A model generated the notes under the pieces. That model saw only the letters and a list, made by a program, of their open reading frames with translations, was not told the DNA's origin and did no database searches. From an uncultured Bacteroidales bacterium (lineage in GTDB: Bacteria; Bacteroidota; Bacteroidia; Bacteroidales; Bacteroidaceae): a DNA stretch of 64,000 bases. Positions 26,767-36,253 of this stretch are shown here, in pieces. The translations under genes and the position numbers were made by a program. The stretch's first letter is position 1. Every line of letters begins with the position of its first letter. Where the stretch lies: contig CAMYYY010000004.1 of assembly GCA_947303715.1 (NCBI GenBank), forward strand, positions 42,043 through 106,042. The letters run 5' to 3'.

Positions 26767-28500
26767 ATGAAAAGAAGTAAGCGCAGTTTCCTCCTGAAGA
26801 TGGCCCTGCTGGTGATGGTGGCAGTCGGTCTTTCGTCGTGCCGTCGTACCGCGTTCCACGACGCCCTGCTCCGTGCCGAAGCCCTCATGGAGACGGACCC
26901 CCACGCCGCCCGCGCAATCTTGGACAGCTTGTCTGATCACTGTTCACTAATCACTGATCACTTTTCTAAATCGGATATTGCCGATTACGCTTGGCTGAAG
27001 GTGCAGACTGACTATAAGTGTGACGTTCCCCTCACTACCGACTCCCTCGCCCGCATCGGTACGGACTATTATGGTACGCCGCTCCGCCCCGACTATCACG
27101 CCGCCATGGCCTGGTACACACTGGGCTGTGCCTATGGCGACATGAACGATGATGTAAACGGCACGGGTGCCTTCCTAAAAGCCAAAAGCCTTTTCCCCGA
27201 TACGCTTATCCGTTATTACGCCCTCGCAGAGCAGAAGCTTGGCACACACCACCTGAATCGACACATGACACATGAGGCGACGCAGGAGTTACATTCCTCT
27301 AAGCAGAACCTCATCCGTCTGGGTGATAGTACGGCAGTCGCTTTCCTCGACCTCAGTCTGGCTCGTTGCTGTTTATATAGGGAGGAGTATGCCTCAGCTA
27401 AGGAATGGCTTGAACGCGTAATTAATAATCTTCATGCCAGCGATTTCGTTTTCACAATTGCTCATTTCGAAATGGCAAAAGTGGAGTCTTACTACACCCA
27501 TGACTATGCAAAAGCAAACGAATACCTTGATTATACCATCAACCATTTGGAGAGAAAAAGTGTATTCTTATCCAGTGCTTACACCATGAAGGCTGTGAAT
27601 TTCCAAGAACAAGGGAAGATAGATTCTGCTTGGTGCAACTTTCATCATGCCCTTACTTTCCCAACGGATTTATCCTCTTTTGCTCATTGTTATCGCCAAA
27701 TGGCTATCCTTGCTCCACGGCTCGGCAAAACTGACTCTATTGCCGACTACGTCCGCCGCTATCACACTTACATCGATTCTCTTTATATCGTAAGTAACCA
27801 GCAGACCATCCGCCAAGTGACGAACGACCACCGTGTAGAGATGGAGCAGCAACGAATGGAGAATGAGCATCGACATCTGCTTTGGACGCTGAGCCTTAGT
27901 GCGCTGGCTTTAGTAGCCGCTGTTTTGGCAGTCTTTGTATGGTCGTTAAACTTGGCCAACCGAAAAAAACAACAGTACATTCAGATCACCGATCAGCTGA
28001 AGTTAGCCCAGATGCAGGAGGATAGGCAGAAAACTGAACTGGCCAAAGCAAGGGAGGAAGCCGACAGGTTGAAAACCGCCTATCAGGAGGCTCTTCAACA
28101 CATCAACGAGTCGGAGACCATTTCCCCTACAGACTACGAGAGCCGCATCCGAATTTGTGTCAATCAGTTCCGGAAAGGTTTGTCGTGGCAGCTTGTACAA
28201 AAGTACCTACACGGCAGCGAACATTGCCTTAAAAAAGAGGAACGCGCTGCCATTCGTCACGACCTCAATGTCTGCTTTACCGATTTCTACGAGATACTTC
28301 AAACGGAAGGAAAGAAAGTAAATCAGACGCAGAAAATAGTATCGGCCTGCTACATTCTCGGCTTCAAGACCGAGGAAACCGAAGAGATTTTGGGGCTTTC
28401 CGACAGCACTGTTCGCGTGCAAAAGCACCGTTTGAAAGAAAAACTGCCACAAGACCTTTACAACATCATTTTTTCTTTCTCTTTCAAAAAGAAGGATTAA
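26767..28500 (+). CDS. membrane-spanning TPR regulator with C-terminal helix-turn-helix, copy 1
   Basis: 577 residues from the ATG at 26767; upstream in-frame codons precede the promoter. Order of parts: signal/lipobox (VAVGLSSC), TPR-like helical repeats to about residue 340 (exported side), one membrane helix (about 368-392), a coiled coil (about 395-445), and a C-terminal DNA-binding region with a LuxR/sigma-4-type helix-turn-helix at about 537-560 (TEEILGLSDSTVRVQKHR). Such proteins are Bacteroidetes-specific putative one-component regulators that sense outside the membrane and bind DNA inside. Codons at 26932-26970 encode a repeat-derived stretch absent from the paralogue. The C-terminal half is nearly identical in DNA to the copy at 54802, and the TPR half is diverged. 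Confidence 0.82.
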   Translation: MKRSKRSFLLKMALLVMVAVGLSSCRRTAFHDALLRAEALMETDPHAARAILDSLSDHCSLITDHFSKSDIADYAWLKVQTDYKCDVPLTTDSLARIGTDYYGTPLRPDYHAAMAWYTLGCAYGDMNDDVNGTGAFLKAKSLFPDTLIRYYALAEQKLGTHHLNRHMTHEATQELHSSKQNLIRLGDSTAVAFLDLSLARCCLYREEYASAKEWLERVINNLHASDFVFTIAHFEMAKVESYYTHDYAKANEYLDYTINHLERKSVFLSSAYTMKAVNFQEQGKIDSAWCNFHHALTFPTDLSSFAHCYRQMAILAPRLGKTDSIADYVRRYHTYIDSLYIVSNQQTIRQVTNDHRVEMEQQRMENEHRHLLWTLSLSALALVAAVLAVFVWSLNLANRKKQQYIQITDQLKLAQMQEDRQKTELAKAREEADRLKTAYQEALQHINESETISPTDYESRIRICVNQFRKGLSWQLVQKYLHGSEHCLKKEERAAIRHDLNVCFTDFYEILQTEGKKVNQTQKIVSACYILGFKTEETEEILGLSDSTVRVQKHRLKEKLPQDLYNIIFSFSFKKKD

Positions 28501-28549
28501 TAACTGAGAATAAGCCGATAGTAGTATTTTTCCTCCCTTCTTTTTTCTT

Positions 28550-28599
28550 TTTGAAACGAATTTGAAACGCTAACCTGATTAGTTTTGGAGCTATCTTTG
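28550..28599 (+). promoter_or_regulatory. TTTGAAACG direct-repeat operator and promoter, site 1
   Basis: TTTGAAACG at 28550-28558 and 28561-28569 (11-base period), followed by CTAAC, then the -7 box TATCTTTG at 28592-28599, exactly 31 bases after the start of the second repeat. There is no TTG at the -33 position, which suggests activator dependence. It lies between regulator gene 1 and the PIN-like gene. Confidence 0.85.
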
Positions 28600-28656
28600 C
28601 AAATAAAATGAAGTACATGCTAAACAAAAAGTGAAACCACGAAATATCATATAACA

Positions 28657-30885
28657 ATGGAAAAGTCAAATTATGCTTTAATCTCGGCACTTTATTCAAA
28701 CAATAAGCATGGGTTGTATTCTGATATATATTTCCCAATAATAAAATATGCATTGGTTGAACTTTTCGTCAATCGAAGAGAGAGTCATCCATATTGTAGT
28801 GCGGATGAGATCCATGATTTTATTATTGATAAGTTTGGAGTATCCATTCCCCATATTGTTATTTCAAAATCAATATTAAAAATAAATGCCCAAAAGTGTG
28901 GAAATATTGAATTGAATGTATTCGAAAATGGTGACACATTTCAAATACAAAGTGCATCATTTGATAGTGACGATGTTTATATTTCTGAGCGTGAAAAACT
29001 TTTCACAGAAAAGATCGAGATTATTGAAAAAAAATATCAAGAATTTATTGAACAAGAAGGTTCAATAAATGATGGTCTTTCTTTTATTCAGTTTATTTCT
29101 GATAATACGGATGATATCCTTGGGTATTTTGAAGAGCAAGATATATCAAAAGTGGATGAAAGGTATGCCACAATGGTATTCTTTTTGCAATTCTTGAGTG
29201 ACCACGAAAAGGATTTATATCAAGTTGCCAACCAATTGTTTTGGGGATCTGTAATAGCAGGTTTCTTAAGAAGCGATAAACCTCATGTGGAAGAAAGTGA
29301 GGATGGAATAAAGACTGAATATTTTCTTGATACATCAATCGTGATGGGAGCATTAGAATTGTCAACTCCGCAACGTGAAACATATTCGCAAGAAGTATGC
29401 GAAATCATTCAAGCTGCAGGTGGTATCCTACGCGTGAATCCGATGACAGTTGATGAAATATCATATATTTTACAATCTGTTGAGCAGAATGGTCCCAACC
29501 CATTAACCGATATCGCATCTGCATGTACAAGAAGGAAGCTTGAAGCGAATGAGTTGGCACAGATTCGTCTTAATTTGGTAACAGAAATAGAAAAGAAGGG
29601 TATCAATGTGTTTCCGCAAATGAATCCGACGGAAAAACTAAAGAATGTCCAGTTTTATCAGGGGAAAAAAATAACTAAACTTTTGGCTGAAACAAGAAAC
29701 AAGAGACCTGCGTCATATAGTAACGATAATTATAGAGAGATTCATGATGTTTTCATGGATGATTTTATCAAAGAAAGAAGAGAAAAGAAAGGCAATGACA
29801 AGCATGTTTTCTTTCTAACGTCAAATAGAGACTTAATAGTTTTCTGCAAGAAAATGCATCCTAAAGTCAATTATATGAAATCAACGGGAAAAGTTATTCT
29901 TGAGTTATGGATGCATAATACAAAACCTGTAGATATTTCTGGTTGTTTGTTAACAGAGACGATGGCTCGATGCCTAGATTTACATAGCATAAGAGTTCGC
30001 AACAAAATAGCAGAAGTTTCACGTCTCTACAATAAGACGAAGAGTGATTTCAATCCTGAAGTATATAAAGATTTTATTAAGAAACTATATAGCCGTGCAA
30101 AACATGTTATTCTTACGGTTGAGGTTGACCCAGATAGACTAGAAGAAAAAGATTTTGGCAGATTAATAGAAGAGGCTGTAGCAGCAGATAATCTCACATA
30201 CAACAAAGAGGCTGCCAGGGTTCGTGATGAGAATACACATTTAAAAGAGAACATTACCTTAATAGAAGAAGAAATAAGAACTAGGAAAGATGAAGTTGAG
30301 AGACTTACGAGTGACAATGTTAAAAAACAAGAAGAAATAGACAGCATAATAAAGAATAGAGAAAATCTTTCTGCAGAATTAGAAGTTTTAGAAATGGAAC
30401 GCAAGCGTCTTGAAGAAGAAAAGCAAAAGGAGATTTCTGCAAGAGAAAGAGCAGAAAAGAAAAATTCTTTATATGAGAGAAAGGAAATAATAAAGAATAT
30501 GATTGAACGTACAAAAGTTGATATTATTCCGTATGAGAAAGCACGCCAAAATTCTTTTTGTAATTGGTTGCCTTGGGCGTTTTTCTTACCGTGCATAGTT
30601 ATTGCCATCGCGTTTCTAATAATATGGGGGAAGTCCTCTTTCACAAAGGAGTTCTTAGAAGAAAACATAGCATTTGTCTCCGCTGGATTAACTCTTATTG
30701 GTATCTTTGTAGCCTTAGGCATACATTTCAACTCAAATGGGTCTATTGAAAAAAGAAAAAAGATAGCACTTAAAAAGTGGGATGAAAAAGATGAAAATGT
30801 AAAATACACGATGCTACAAAACGATTTATATCGATATAATAAAGAACAAATTGATATAGAAAACGAACTTAAGGCAACGGAGTGA
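28657..30885 (+). CDS. PIN-like nuclease domain protein with coiled coil and two C-terminal membrane helices
   Basis: 742 residues, not assigned to a named family. An N-terminal helical domain (1-210) is followed by a PIN-like region: YFLDTSIVMGAL (about 221-232) supplies the first acidic residue, TVDEISYIL (around 268-276) a second, and HVFFLTSNRDLIVFC (around 382-396) the late Asp typical of PIN ribonucleases. A long charged coiled coil (about 523-620) precedes two membrane helices (about 638-658 and 670-692) and a charged tail. AT-rich compared with the housekeeping genes, suggesting transfer. It is driven by the shared operator directly after regulator 1. A membrane-anchored RNase, possibly in defence, is a reasonable guess but only a guess. 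Confidence 0.65.
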   Translation: MEKSNYALISALYSNNKHGLYSDIYFPIIKYALVELFVNRRESHPYCSADEIHDFIIDKFGVSIPHIVISKSILKINAQKCGNIELNVFENGDTFQIQSASFDSDDVYISEREKLFTEKIEIIEKKYQEFIEQEGSINDGLSFIQFISDNTDDILGYFEEQDISKVDERYATMVFFLQFLSDHEKDLYQVANQLFWGSVIAGFLRSDKPHVEESEDGIKTEYFLDTSIVMGALELSTPQRETYSQEVCEIIQAAGGILRVNPMTVDEISYILQSVEQNGPNPLTDIASACTRRKLEANELAQIRLNLVTEIEKKGINVFPQMNPTEKLKNVQFYQGKKITKLLAETRNKRPASYSNDNYREIHDVFMDDFIKERREKKGNDKHVFFLTSNRDLIVFCKKMHPKVNYMKSTGKVILELWMHNTKPVDISGCLLTETMARCLDLHSIRVRNKIAEVSRLYNKTKSDFNPEVYKDFIKKLYSRAKHVILTVEVDPDRLEEKDFGRLIEEAVAADNLTYNKEAARVRDENTHLKENITLIEEEIRTRKDEVERLTSDNVKKQEEIDSIIKNRENLSAELEVLEMERKRLEEEKQKEISARERAEKKNSLYERKEIIKNMIERTKVDIIPYEKARQNSFCNWLPWAFFLPCIVIAIAFLIIWGKSSFTKEFLEENIAFVSAGLTLIGIFVALGIHFNSNGSIEKRKKIALKKWDEKDENVKYTMLQNDLYRYNKEQIDIENELKATE

Positions 30886-31025
30886 TTTTTCGCAAATGCG
30901 TTACCCCTAAAATTCGATGCTGTCCCAAGAACAACGCCGAGTTTTTTAGGAAAAAAAACGACAAGGTACTTGGAGGACATAATCAAATTATCTACTTTTG
31001 TAGGCAAATACAAAATAGTACTTTT

Positions 31026-31379
31026 ATGGAGTTGTTTGATATCAAAAGTTTTTTCCAAACAAACAATTCAGCGACGGAGTTGCAGCGTCGGTTGGAACAC
31101 ATGCGTTATCAGTCCTTTGGGGAAATGATGTGCATATTGCGCTTGATCATGGGTAAACGCGACGACAAATACATCCTGAAAGGCAACATTGAGCAGGATG
31201 AAGGTTTCTTCTCCAACGAAGTTCCCGACTCCAAGAAAGAAGAGAAAATAAAAGCAGGAACCGGCAGTCAAAAGAAAAACAGGATGCTGGTCATTGCCGA
31301 AAGCACGAAGGCAGAGAGCCCAAAGCACGGACAGAAACCTAAGTATGAACATAGAAAAAATACTATGAATGTAGCATAG
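31026..31379 (+). pseudogene. remnant of an IS1595-family transposase
   Basis: About 117 codons match the middle of IS1595-type transposases: ATELQRRLEHMRYQSFGEM, MRLIMGKRDDKY-like spacing, then the catalytic-region string LKGNIEQDEGFFSNE and GSQKKNRMLVIAEST. The N-terminal zinc ribbon and the C-terminal catalytic half are missing and no terminal inverted repeats are visible, so it cannot be active. It lies between the PIN-like gene and a Doc toxin pair, marking past transposition here. Confidence 0.8.
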
Positions 31380-31405
31380 TTAATAACATTGAACATGGCT
31401 GAAAT

Positions 31406-32425
31406 ATGAAAAAAGACTTGACCACATCAGAGATTGACAGACAAAATGTTCTAAACAATAGGTTTGCACTTGAAGAAGTTCAAAGAGTCATTGGACTTAA
31501 AGGGATAATATTTGAAAAAGAATATAAATTCACCAAGCATCAGGTTGCATCTTTTTTTGATGTGACAGATAGAGCTATAAGTAACTGTCTTAAATCAAAT
31601 GAAAATGAACTTCGCAAAAACGGTTACGATGTTTTGAAGGGTAATCGGCTGAAGATGTTTAAGTTGTCGGCTGCAAAGGCTGATGTTTGGGAAGTTAACT
31701 TCCTAAACAAAACTCCACAACTTGGTGTTTTTAACTATCGTTCCTTTATTAACTTGGCTATGCTTCTTAGCAAAAGTGACAGAGCGAGAGAGGTTCGTAG
31801 TATCATTCTTGATATTGTTTTAGACACCATTAACAAACGTACAGGTGGAAATACTAAATATATCAATCAACGAGATGAAGATTTTATTTTTAACTTATTG
31901 CAAAACAAAGATTATCATAGAGAACTGGTCATCGCATTGAGGGATTGCGTGAATCTTGGGAAAATAAAGTTTATTATATATAATGATAAAATATATAAAA
32001 CCGTATTTAGAGAGGATGCCGATGAATATAGGAAAATATTAAGACTTGGCAGCGAAGATGATGAACGCAATACGATGTATAGTGAGGTGTTAGACATTAT
32101 AGCGAGTATCGAAACAGGGTTTGCAGATGTTTTAAGGAAAGAATACGAAAAAAAGGGAAGGCAGTTGTCACAACAAGAAGCAGATGATCTTTACGTCAAT
32201 TTTGAAAAACAAAGATTATGGGTGCCACTCATCAACAAGGCGCGACAGAAAATGGTAAGCCGGGACCTATGTTTCAGAGATGCCTTACACGAAAAACTCA
32301 GCGATTATATTGGGGCTGTTAGTTCTGAAGATTTTGACAGGTTTATAGGAGAAAAGAGCATGGAATTGAGCGAAAGGCTTGAAACTTATATAGAAGCGCT
32401 CAAAAGATTAAAAGATAGAAAATAG
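31406..32425 (+). CDS. putative DNA-binding partner (antitoxin-like) of the Doc toxin
   Basis: 339 residues, cytoplasmic. Residues about 40-90 look like a DNA-binding domain (KHQVASFFDVTDRAISNCLKSNENEL), followed by a region resembling RhuM-like proteins and then helical sequence. No enzyme motif is seen. Its stop is one base before the start of the Doc-family gene, so the two are cotranscribed, and in this context it probably acts as antitoxin or repressor. AT-rich, like its neighbour. The family name is uncertain. Confidence 0.6.
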   Translation: MKKDLTTSEIDRQNVLNNRFALEEVQRVIGLKGIIFEKEYKFTKHQVASFFDVTDRAISNCLKSNENELRKNGYDVLKGNRLKMFKLSAAKADVWEVNFLNKTPQLGVFNYRSFINLAMLLSKSDRAREVRSIILDIVLDTINKRTGGNTKYINQRDEDFIFNLLQNKDYHRELVIALRDCVNLGKIKFIIYNDKIYKTVFREDADEYRKILRLGSEDDERNTMYSEVLDIIASIETGFADVLRKEYEKKGRQLSQQEADDLYVNFEKQRLWVPLINKARQKMVSRDLCFRDALHEKLSDYIGAVSSEDFDRFIGEKSMELSERLETYIEALKRLKDRK

Positions 32426-32426
32426 T

Positions 32427-32879
32427 ATGATATATATACCATTAGATTTGGCTTTTCATATCCATCGTGAGACAATTAAGCTTAGCGGTGGAGGTGATGA
32501 TGGTATTATTAATGATGGTTTTCTCAGTAGTGTGCTTGACCACATTAAAAATGATGACTATTATCCAACATTTGAGGAGAAATTGACTCATCTGATATGG
32601 TCTGTTAATAAAAATCATCCTTTTATTGATGGGAATAAGAGACTGTCTATCACATTAGGGGCGCAATTCCTTTTACTAAATGGATATATGTTCTGTGTAA
32701 AACGCTTTATGACAGAGATGGAGAATATTAGTTATCACTTGGCTGCAGGTAGAATAGAAAAAGATCTTCTACAAAAAATGATTCATTCATTTTTGGAAGG
32801 AGAAGCAGATTTTAAGGAAGAATTGAAATTAGAATATGCGTTAGCTTCTGATGAACATATTGAACACAATGAAGAATAA
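32427..32879 (+). CDS. death-on-curing (Doc/Fic) family toxin
   Basis: 150 residues. The Fic-core motif is present as NKNHPFIDGNKRLS (about residues 62-75), in the Doc variant in which the loop reads HxFxDGNKR. Doc phosphorylates elongation factor Tu, whereas other Fic proteins AMPylate their targets; motif length and protein size favour Doc. It starts immediately after the preceding antitoxin-like gene, and a hairpin terminator is at 33200-33229. Confidence 0.85.
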   Translation: MIYIPLDLAFHIHRETIKLSGGGDDGIINDGFLSSVLDHIKNDDYYPTFEEKLTHLIWSVNKNHPFIDGNKRLSITLGAQFLLLNGYMFCVKRFMTEMENISYHLAAGRIEKDLLQKMIHSFLEGEADFKEELKLEYALASDEHIEHNEE

Positions 32880-33352
32880 ATAATTGGGCAAGAGAATACT
32901 ATAATAGTAGCATAGGGGCGAATTGGTTCGTTTTAAAGAAATTGGACGAAAAAAAGTTTATGGAAACAAGAACTTCATAACGTAGTAGAGTTGTTGGAAG
33001 CTTCTTGTCCCTACATTTCTGTATGCGCTTTGATTCGCATTTGCGATATAATCGTAAATCAGATATAGAATAAAAATGGCGAGTTAAGAATAATTTCCAA
33101 AGAGTATCACGCGCTTAAACGAAAAGCTGAGTACCATTCATTGTAGCGGAATCCTTCGAGTGTACTTTTGGACGCGTGAGCGCTGTGCTTTTATAATTCA
33201 AGAAGGTTGGCAACAATGCCAGCCTTCTTTGTTGTTTTTGTGACGTATAATTGCAGGGAATCATTTGAATCTTAGGGTGAAGTCTGTTTTTTTAGTATAT
33301 GCTAATGGTTGAATTTTAGCAGGCTGAGATGATTTGGCTCCGTTTTTTTCTT
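32880..33352. other. intergenic region before the first DUF3244 operon
   Basis: No gene is seen. From about 33157 the sequence is a diverged duplicate of 58072 onward, including a terminator hairpin, a T-rich stretch and the operator-promoter. Confidence 0.55.
33200..33229 (+). terminator. terminator upstream of the first DUF3244 operon
   Basis: AAGAAGGTTGGCA / TGCCAGCCTTCTT hairpin (one G-T pair) followed by TGTTGTTTTTG. The equivalent hairpin of the second locus is at 58124-58153. Confidence 0.75.
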
Positions 33353-33402
33353 TTTGAAACGATTTTGAAACGCTAACGTAATATGCGTAGGCGTTATTTT
33401 TG
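33353..33402 (+). promoter_or_regulatory. TTTGAAACG direct-repeat operator and promoter, site 2
   Basis: Repeats at 33353-33361 and 33364-33372, then CTAAC, and TATTTTTG at 33395-33402, again 31 bases after the second repeat starts. It is the same sequence as site 4 from the repeats through the start codon of the downstream gene. Confidence 0.87.
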
Positions 33403-33427
33403 CAGCGAAATCTTAAAATTTATCACT

Positions 33428-33787
33428 ATGAAAAAGGTATTTTTGTTTTTATTTGTTGCGTGCATTACTTGCATGAATTGTTTTGGAGAAGACATTGTTT
33501 TGGAACCGAAAGATGGAAGTAGTGGCAATGGACAAGGTCAACCGAAAAGCCCAACCACGCAAATCTTGGCGGTGTTGGAGGATAATGTACTTTATCTCTC
33601 CTTTGCTCCATCCTCTTCTTCGGAGGTTACTATTACCGATAGTCAGACGAACACGGTTGTCTATTCCAACACTTTCGGAGTAGCGACGGGGCAAGTAATC
33701 CCCTTGTCAACGCTCCCTGCTGGCGAGTACGACCTTTCCATCTATGCCTTCGGTCAGTGGTGGGAAGGAGTGTTTGAATTAGAATAA
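33428..33787 (+). CDS. small secreted DUF3244 protein, copy 1
   Basis: 119 residues from the ATG at 33428; upstream in-frame ATGs precede the transcription start. A signal peptide (MKKVFLFLFVACITCMNCFG) is followed by a short variable region (GSSGNGQGQPKS) and a beta-sandwich-like domain ending YAFGQWWEGVFELE. DUF3244 proteins occur near C10 proteases and peptide-export genes in Bacteroidetes; protease-inhibitor and signal roles have been suggested, but none can be read here. The paralogue at 58364 has an almost identical signal peptide and C-terminus but a different middle. Confidence 0.85.
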   Translation: MKKVFLFLFVACITCMNCFGEDIVLEPKDGSSGNGQGQPKSPTTQILAVLEDNVLYLSFAPSSSSEVTITDSQTNTVVYSNTFGVATGQVIPLSTLPAGEYDLSIYAFGQWWEGVFELE

Positions 33788-33801
33788 TAATAACAAAAAG
33801 T

Positions 33802-35541
33802 GTGAAAAGACAGATAACCATAGCACTTTCTGAGATTGACAAGAGGAAGCTCTTTTTCTTGTCAACCTTTGCCGTGCTATGTAGTGTCTGCCTGTTTACT
33901 GATGGTTTGCCTTTGAATGATGCCCCCATCAAAAGCAAATGGTTTGGTTTGCTTTTTGCTACATTTGCATGGGGCATGGTGCAGCCTTTTTTTATAAGGA
34001 AAAAAAACGTTACTGTCCGTTCCGCTGACATAGCCTTTATTGTGCTATTAGTTTATGTGGCCTTGCGCAGTTTGTCGCGTGGCTCTATAGAATATGGATT
34101 ACAGCTGACGGCTATTATTGCCTTGTATGCATTTTTTCGAGAAACGGAGCAGGCCTATAACAAAAGTTTGTTCTTCGTCATCGCCATTCTGACCGTTGTC
34201 CTTTCTCTTTGGGGCATCGGGCAATGGCTTCATTTACTGCCTAGCCGAGGAGGCGCGTTTCTTGTTATTGGCAATTTCGATAACCCGGCTGGCTATGCCT
34301 CGGCTTTAGCTTTAGGCTTTCCGTTTATTCTCTATTTTAGAACAACCCAAAGAAAGACCTGCCGCATTATTTCCTACATTGCTGTAGTTTTAGTTTTTGG
34401 GGCAGTTCTCCTGTCTAAGTCCAGGGCAGGACTGCTTGCCGTTGTTTTCACTCTTCTTTGGATAGGGACGGAAAGGATGAAGAGAATAGGAGCAAAAGGG
34501 AAGGCCATGCTTCTGATGGTGTTCCTCATCGCAGGCATTGCAGGCTTGTATTTTTTGAAGAAGGACTCTGCTGATGGCCGGCTATTGATTTGGTTGGTAA
34601 CGTTTCGGCTCATAGCCCGCAGGCCGTTGTTCGGTGAGGGAACAGGCGCATTCGCTGCTCACTATATGCCCGAGCAGGCTCACTACTTTAACATCCATCC
34701 CGACAGTCGGTTTACAATGTTGGCTGACAACATCTGCCACCCATTTAATGAATATCTCTCCGTATTCGTCCAGTGGGGGGGGATAGGATTCCTCCTTATC
34801 GGCACCTTGCTGTTTTTCCTGCTGAAAGCCTGGCGGAAAAATCGCAATAACGAGTCCGATACGCTCATGGTGGCCTTACTGTCATTGGGCATCTTCGCGT
34901 TTTTCTCTTACCCGCTGAGTTATTCGTTCGGTTGGGTTGTACTTACTTTGTGTATGGCTTATTTTGGAGGGAGAACACGCCCGATTCAGGAAATAAGATT
35001 CTCCATACCGCTCCGGTTTCTGCAAACGGCTTTCTCTGTGCTATTGCTAGCATTATCTGTTTGGCAATACCGAGCTTACACGGAATGGTATAAAGTCATC
35101 CATCATCGTCCATCTGTACCGATGAGCGACTTGCAGCAGCGATATGAGAAGCTACGTCCCGCTATGGAACGGCAATCGCAGTTTATGTATAATTACGCTG
35201 CTGAGCTTTATTTCCATGGCTGTTATTCAGAAGCCTTGGATGTGGCTTATCAAAGTCAGTCCCTGCGAGACGATTATGAAACGGAGCATCTTTTGGCAGA
35301 CATCTACAAGAGCATGAAAAAGCATAGCGATGCACAAGCTGCCTACCGAACCATGTCTTTGATGTGTCCTAATCGTTTTATCCCTCTTTATCGGTTATTC
35401 GAATTAGCCGTGGAAGAAGATGACAAACACAATGCCTTACAATTGGCTAAAGAAATCGTAGCAAAGCCGATAAAGGTTTCATCTCCACAAGTAGTATTTA
35501 TCAAGAAAAAATGCAATTTATATATTTCTATCAACCAATAA
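33802..35541 (+). CDS. O-antigen ligase / Wzy-like integral membrane protein with C-terminal TPR region
   Basis: 579 residues with a GTG start at 33802, 14 bases after the DUF3244 stop. About ten membrane helices span residues 18-430. The large periplasmic loop contains NICHPFNEYLSVFVQWG (about 310-327), matching the H-N-x-x-L signature of O-antigen ligases and O-oligosaccharyltransferases, and GNFDNPAGYAS earlier. The soluble C-terminus (about 450-579) is TPR-like. The family transfers lipid-linked glycans to lipid A or to proteins. Placement between secreted-protein genes, with no glycan locus nearby, makes protein glycosylation the more likely role, but this is inference. Confidence 0.8.
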   Translation: MKRQITIALSEIDKRKLFFLSTFAVLCSVCLFTDGLPLNDAPIKSKWFGLLFATFAWGMVQPFFIRKKNVTVRSADIAFIVLLVYVALRSLSRGSIEYGLQLTAIIALYAFFRETEQAYNKSLFFVIAILTVVLSLWGIGQWLHLLPSRGGAFLVIGNFDNPAGYASALALGFPFILYFRTTQRKTCRIISYIAVVLVFGAVLLSKSRAGLLAVVFTLLWIGTERMKRIGAKGKAMLLMVFLIAGIAGLYFLKKDSADGRLLIWLVTFRLIARRPLFGEGTGAFAAHYMPEQAHYFNIHPDSRFTMLADNICHPFNEYLSVFVQWGGIGFLLIGTLLFFLLKAWRKNRNNESDTLMVALLSLGIFAFFSYPLSYSFGWVVLTLCMAYFGGRTRPIQEIRFSIPLRFLQTAFSVLLLALSVWQYRAYTEWYKVIHHRPSVPMSDLQQRYEKLRPAMERQSQFMYNYAAELYFHGCYSEALDVAYQSQSLRDDYETEHLLADIYKSMKKHSDAQAAYRTMSLMCPNRFIPLYRLFELAVEEDDKHNALQLAKEIVAKPIKVSSPQVVFIKKKCNLYISINQ

Positions 35542-35553
35542 AAATGTAAAAGT

Positions 35554-36201
35554 ATGAAAAAGAAAAGAATCGTTAGTTTTGTTTTGGTTTCGATTGCCTT
35601 CATTGCAGCGGCAATCATAACTTCTTGTTCTTCTGAATTCGAAGAAGAATGCTTTGGTAGTTATTCGCCTCAAGAAAAGACAGAAATAGAGAGTCTCGCC
35701 AAGGAATTTGGACTTAATGTTGCTATCGTTGACAACTACTTTGGCAAAAAATACAACAAAAAAGTCATCGCAAAACAAATGGAAAAAATGTGTGGATTGT
35801 TGGGCGAATATGAAATAATAGGAGAAGAGAAGAACGAAATAATCAGGTTTGCAACCATAAAAAAAGAAGACCTGCGAAGTGTTCCTATAGATAATCCGAA
35901 CAAAGAAACGATTTGGTCTGGGACAGAAACATATTCTTTTTTTTCTATTAGCGTTTATTTGTACCGAACATTGTCTAGTGGGAATTATTCTATAGGAACA
36001 GAAATTGAGAGCAATGAATATGTGGGCGGGTCGACGATTGTAGATGATTCCTACTGTTTACATACTGGTTATTTGATTACTTTTTCGGCGGATTTAGTTT
36101 ATCTTGCTCCAAATGGCCTTGAATTTTTATTTTATGTCCGTGGTACATATGATGAAAATAATAAAGATGGCTCATTTACTGTTTCTGTATTCCCCTCATA
36201 G
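35554..36201 (+). CDS. lipoprotein of unknown function
   Basis: 215 residues, 12 bases after the ligase-like gene. The signal is MKKKRIVSFVLVSIAFIAAA followed by the lipobox IITSC. The mature protein starts with an acidic Cys-containing stretch (SSEFEEECFG), then a short helical part and a beta-rich C-terminal half (YLITFSADLVYLAP, EFLFYVRGTYDEN). I do not recognise the family. It belongs to the DUF3244 operon by spacing and strand. Confidence 0.7.
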   Translation: MKKKRIVSFVLVSIAFIAAAIITSCSSEFEEECFGSYSPQEKTEIESLAKEFGLNVAIVDNYFGKKYNKKVIAKQMEKMCGLLGEYEIIGEEKNEIIRFATIKKEDLRSVPIDNPNKETIWSGTETYSFFSISVYLYRTLSSGNYSIGTEIESNEYVGGSTIVDDSYCLHTGYLITFSADLVYLAPNGLEFLFYVRGTYDENNKDGSFTVSVFPS

Positions 36202-36253
36202 TCTTTTAATAAAAAGAGTTCGGTAGTATAGTTTTGAAAGAAGTACATTTGTG

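Noticed and set aside
36244..36251. TACATTTG promoter box at the start of the first MG2 gene
   Set aside because: It abuts the start codon, so a transcript from it would lack the start; the gene fits the upstream operon.
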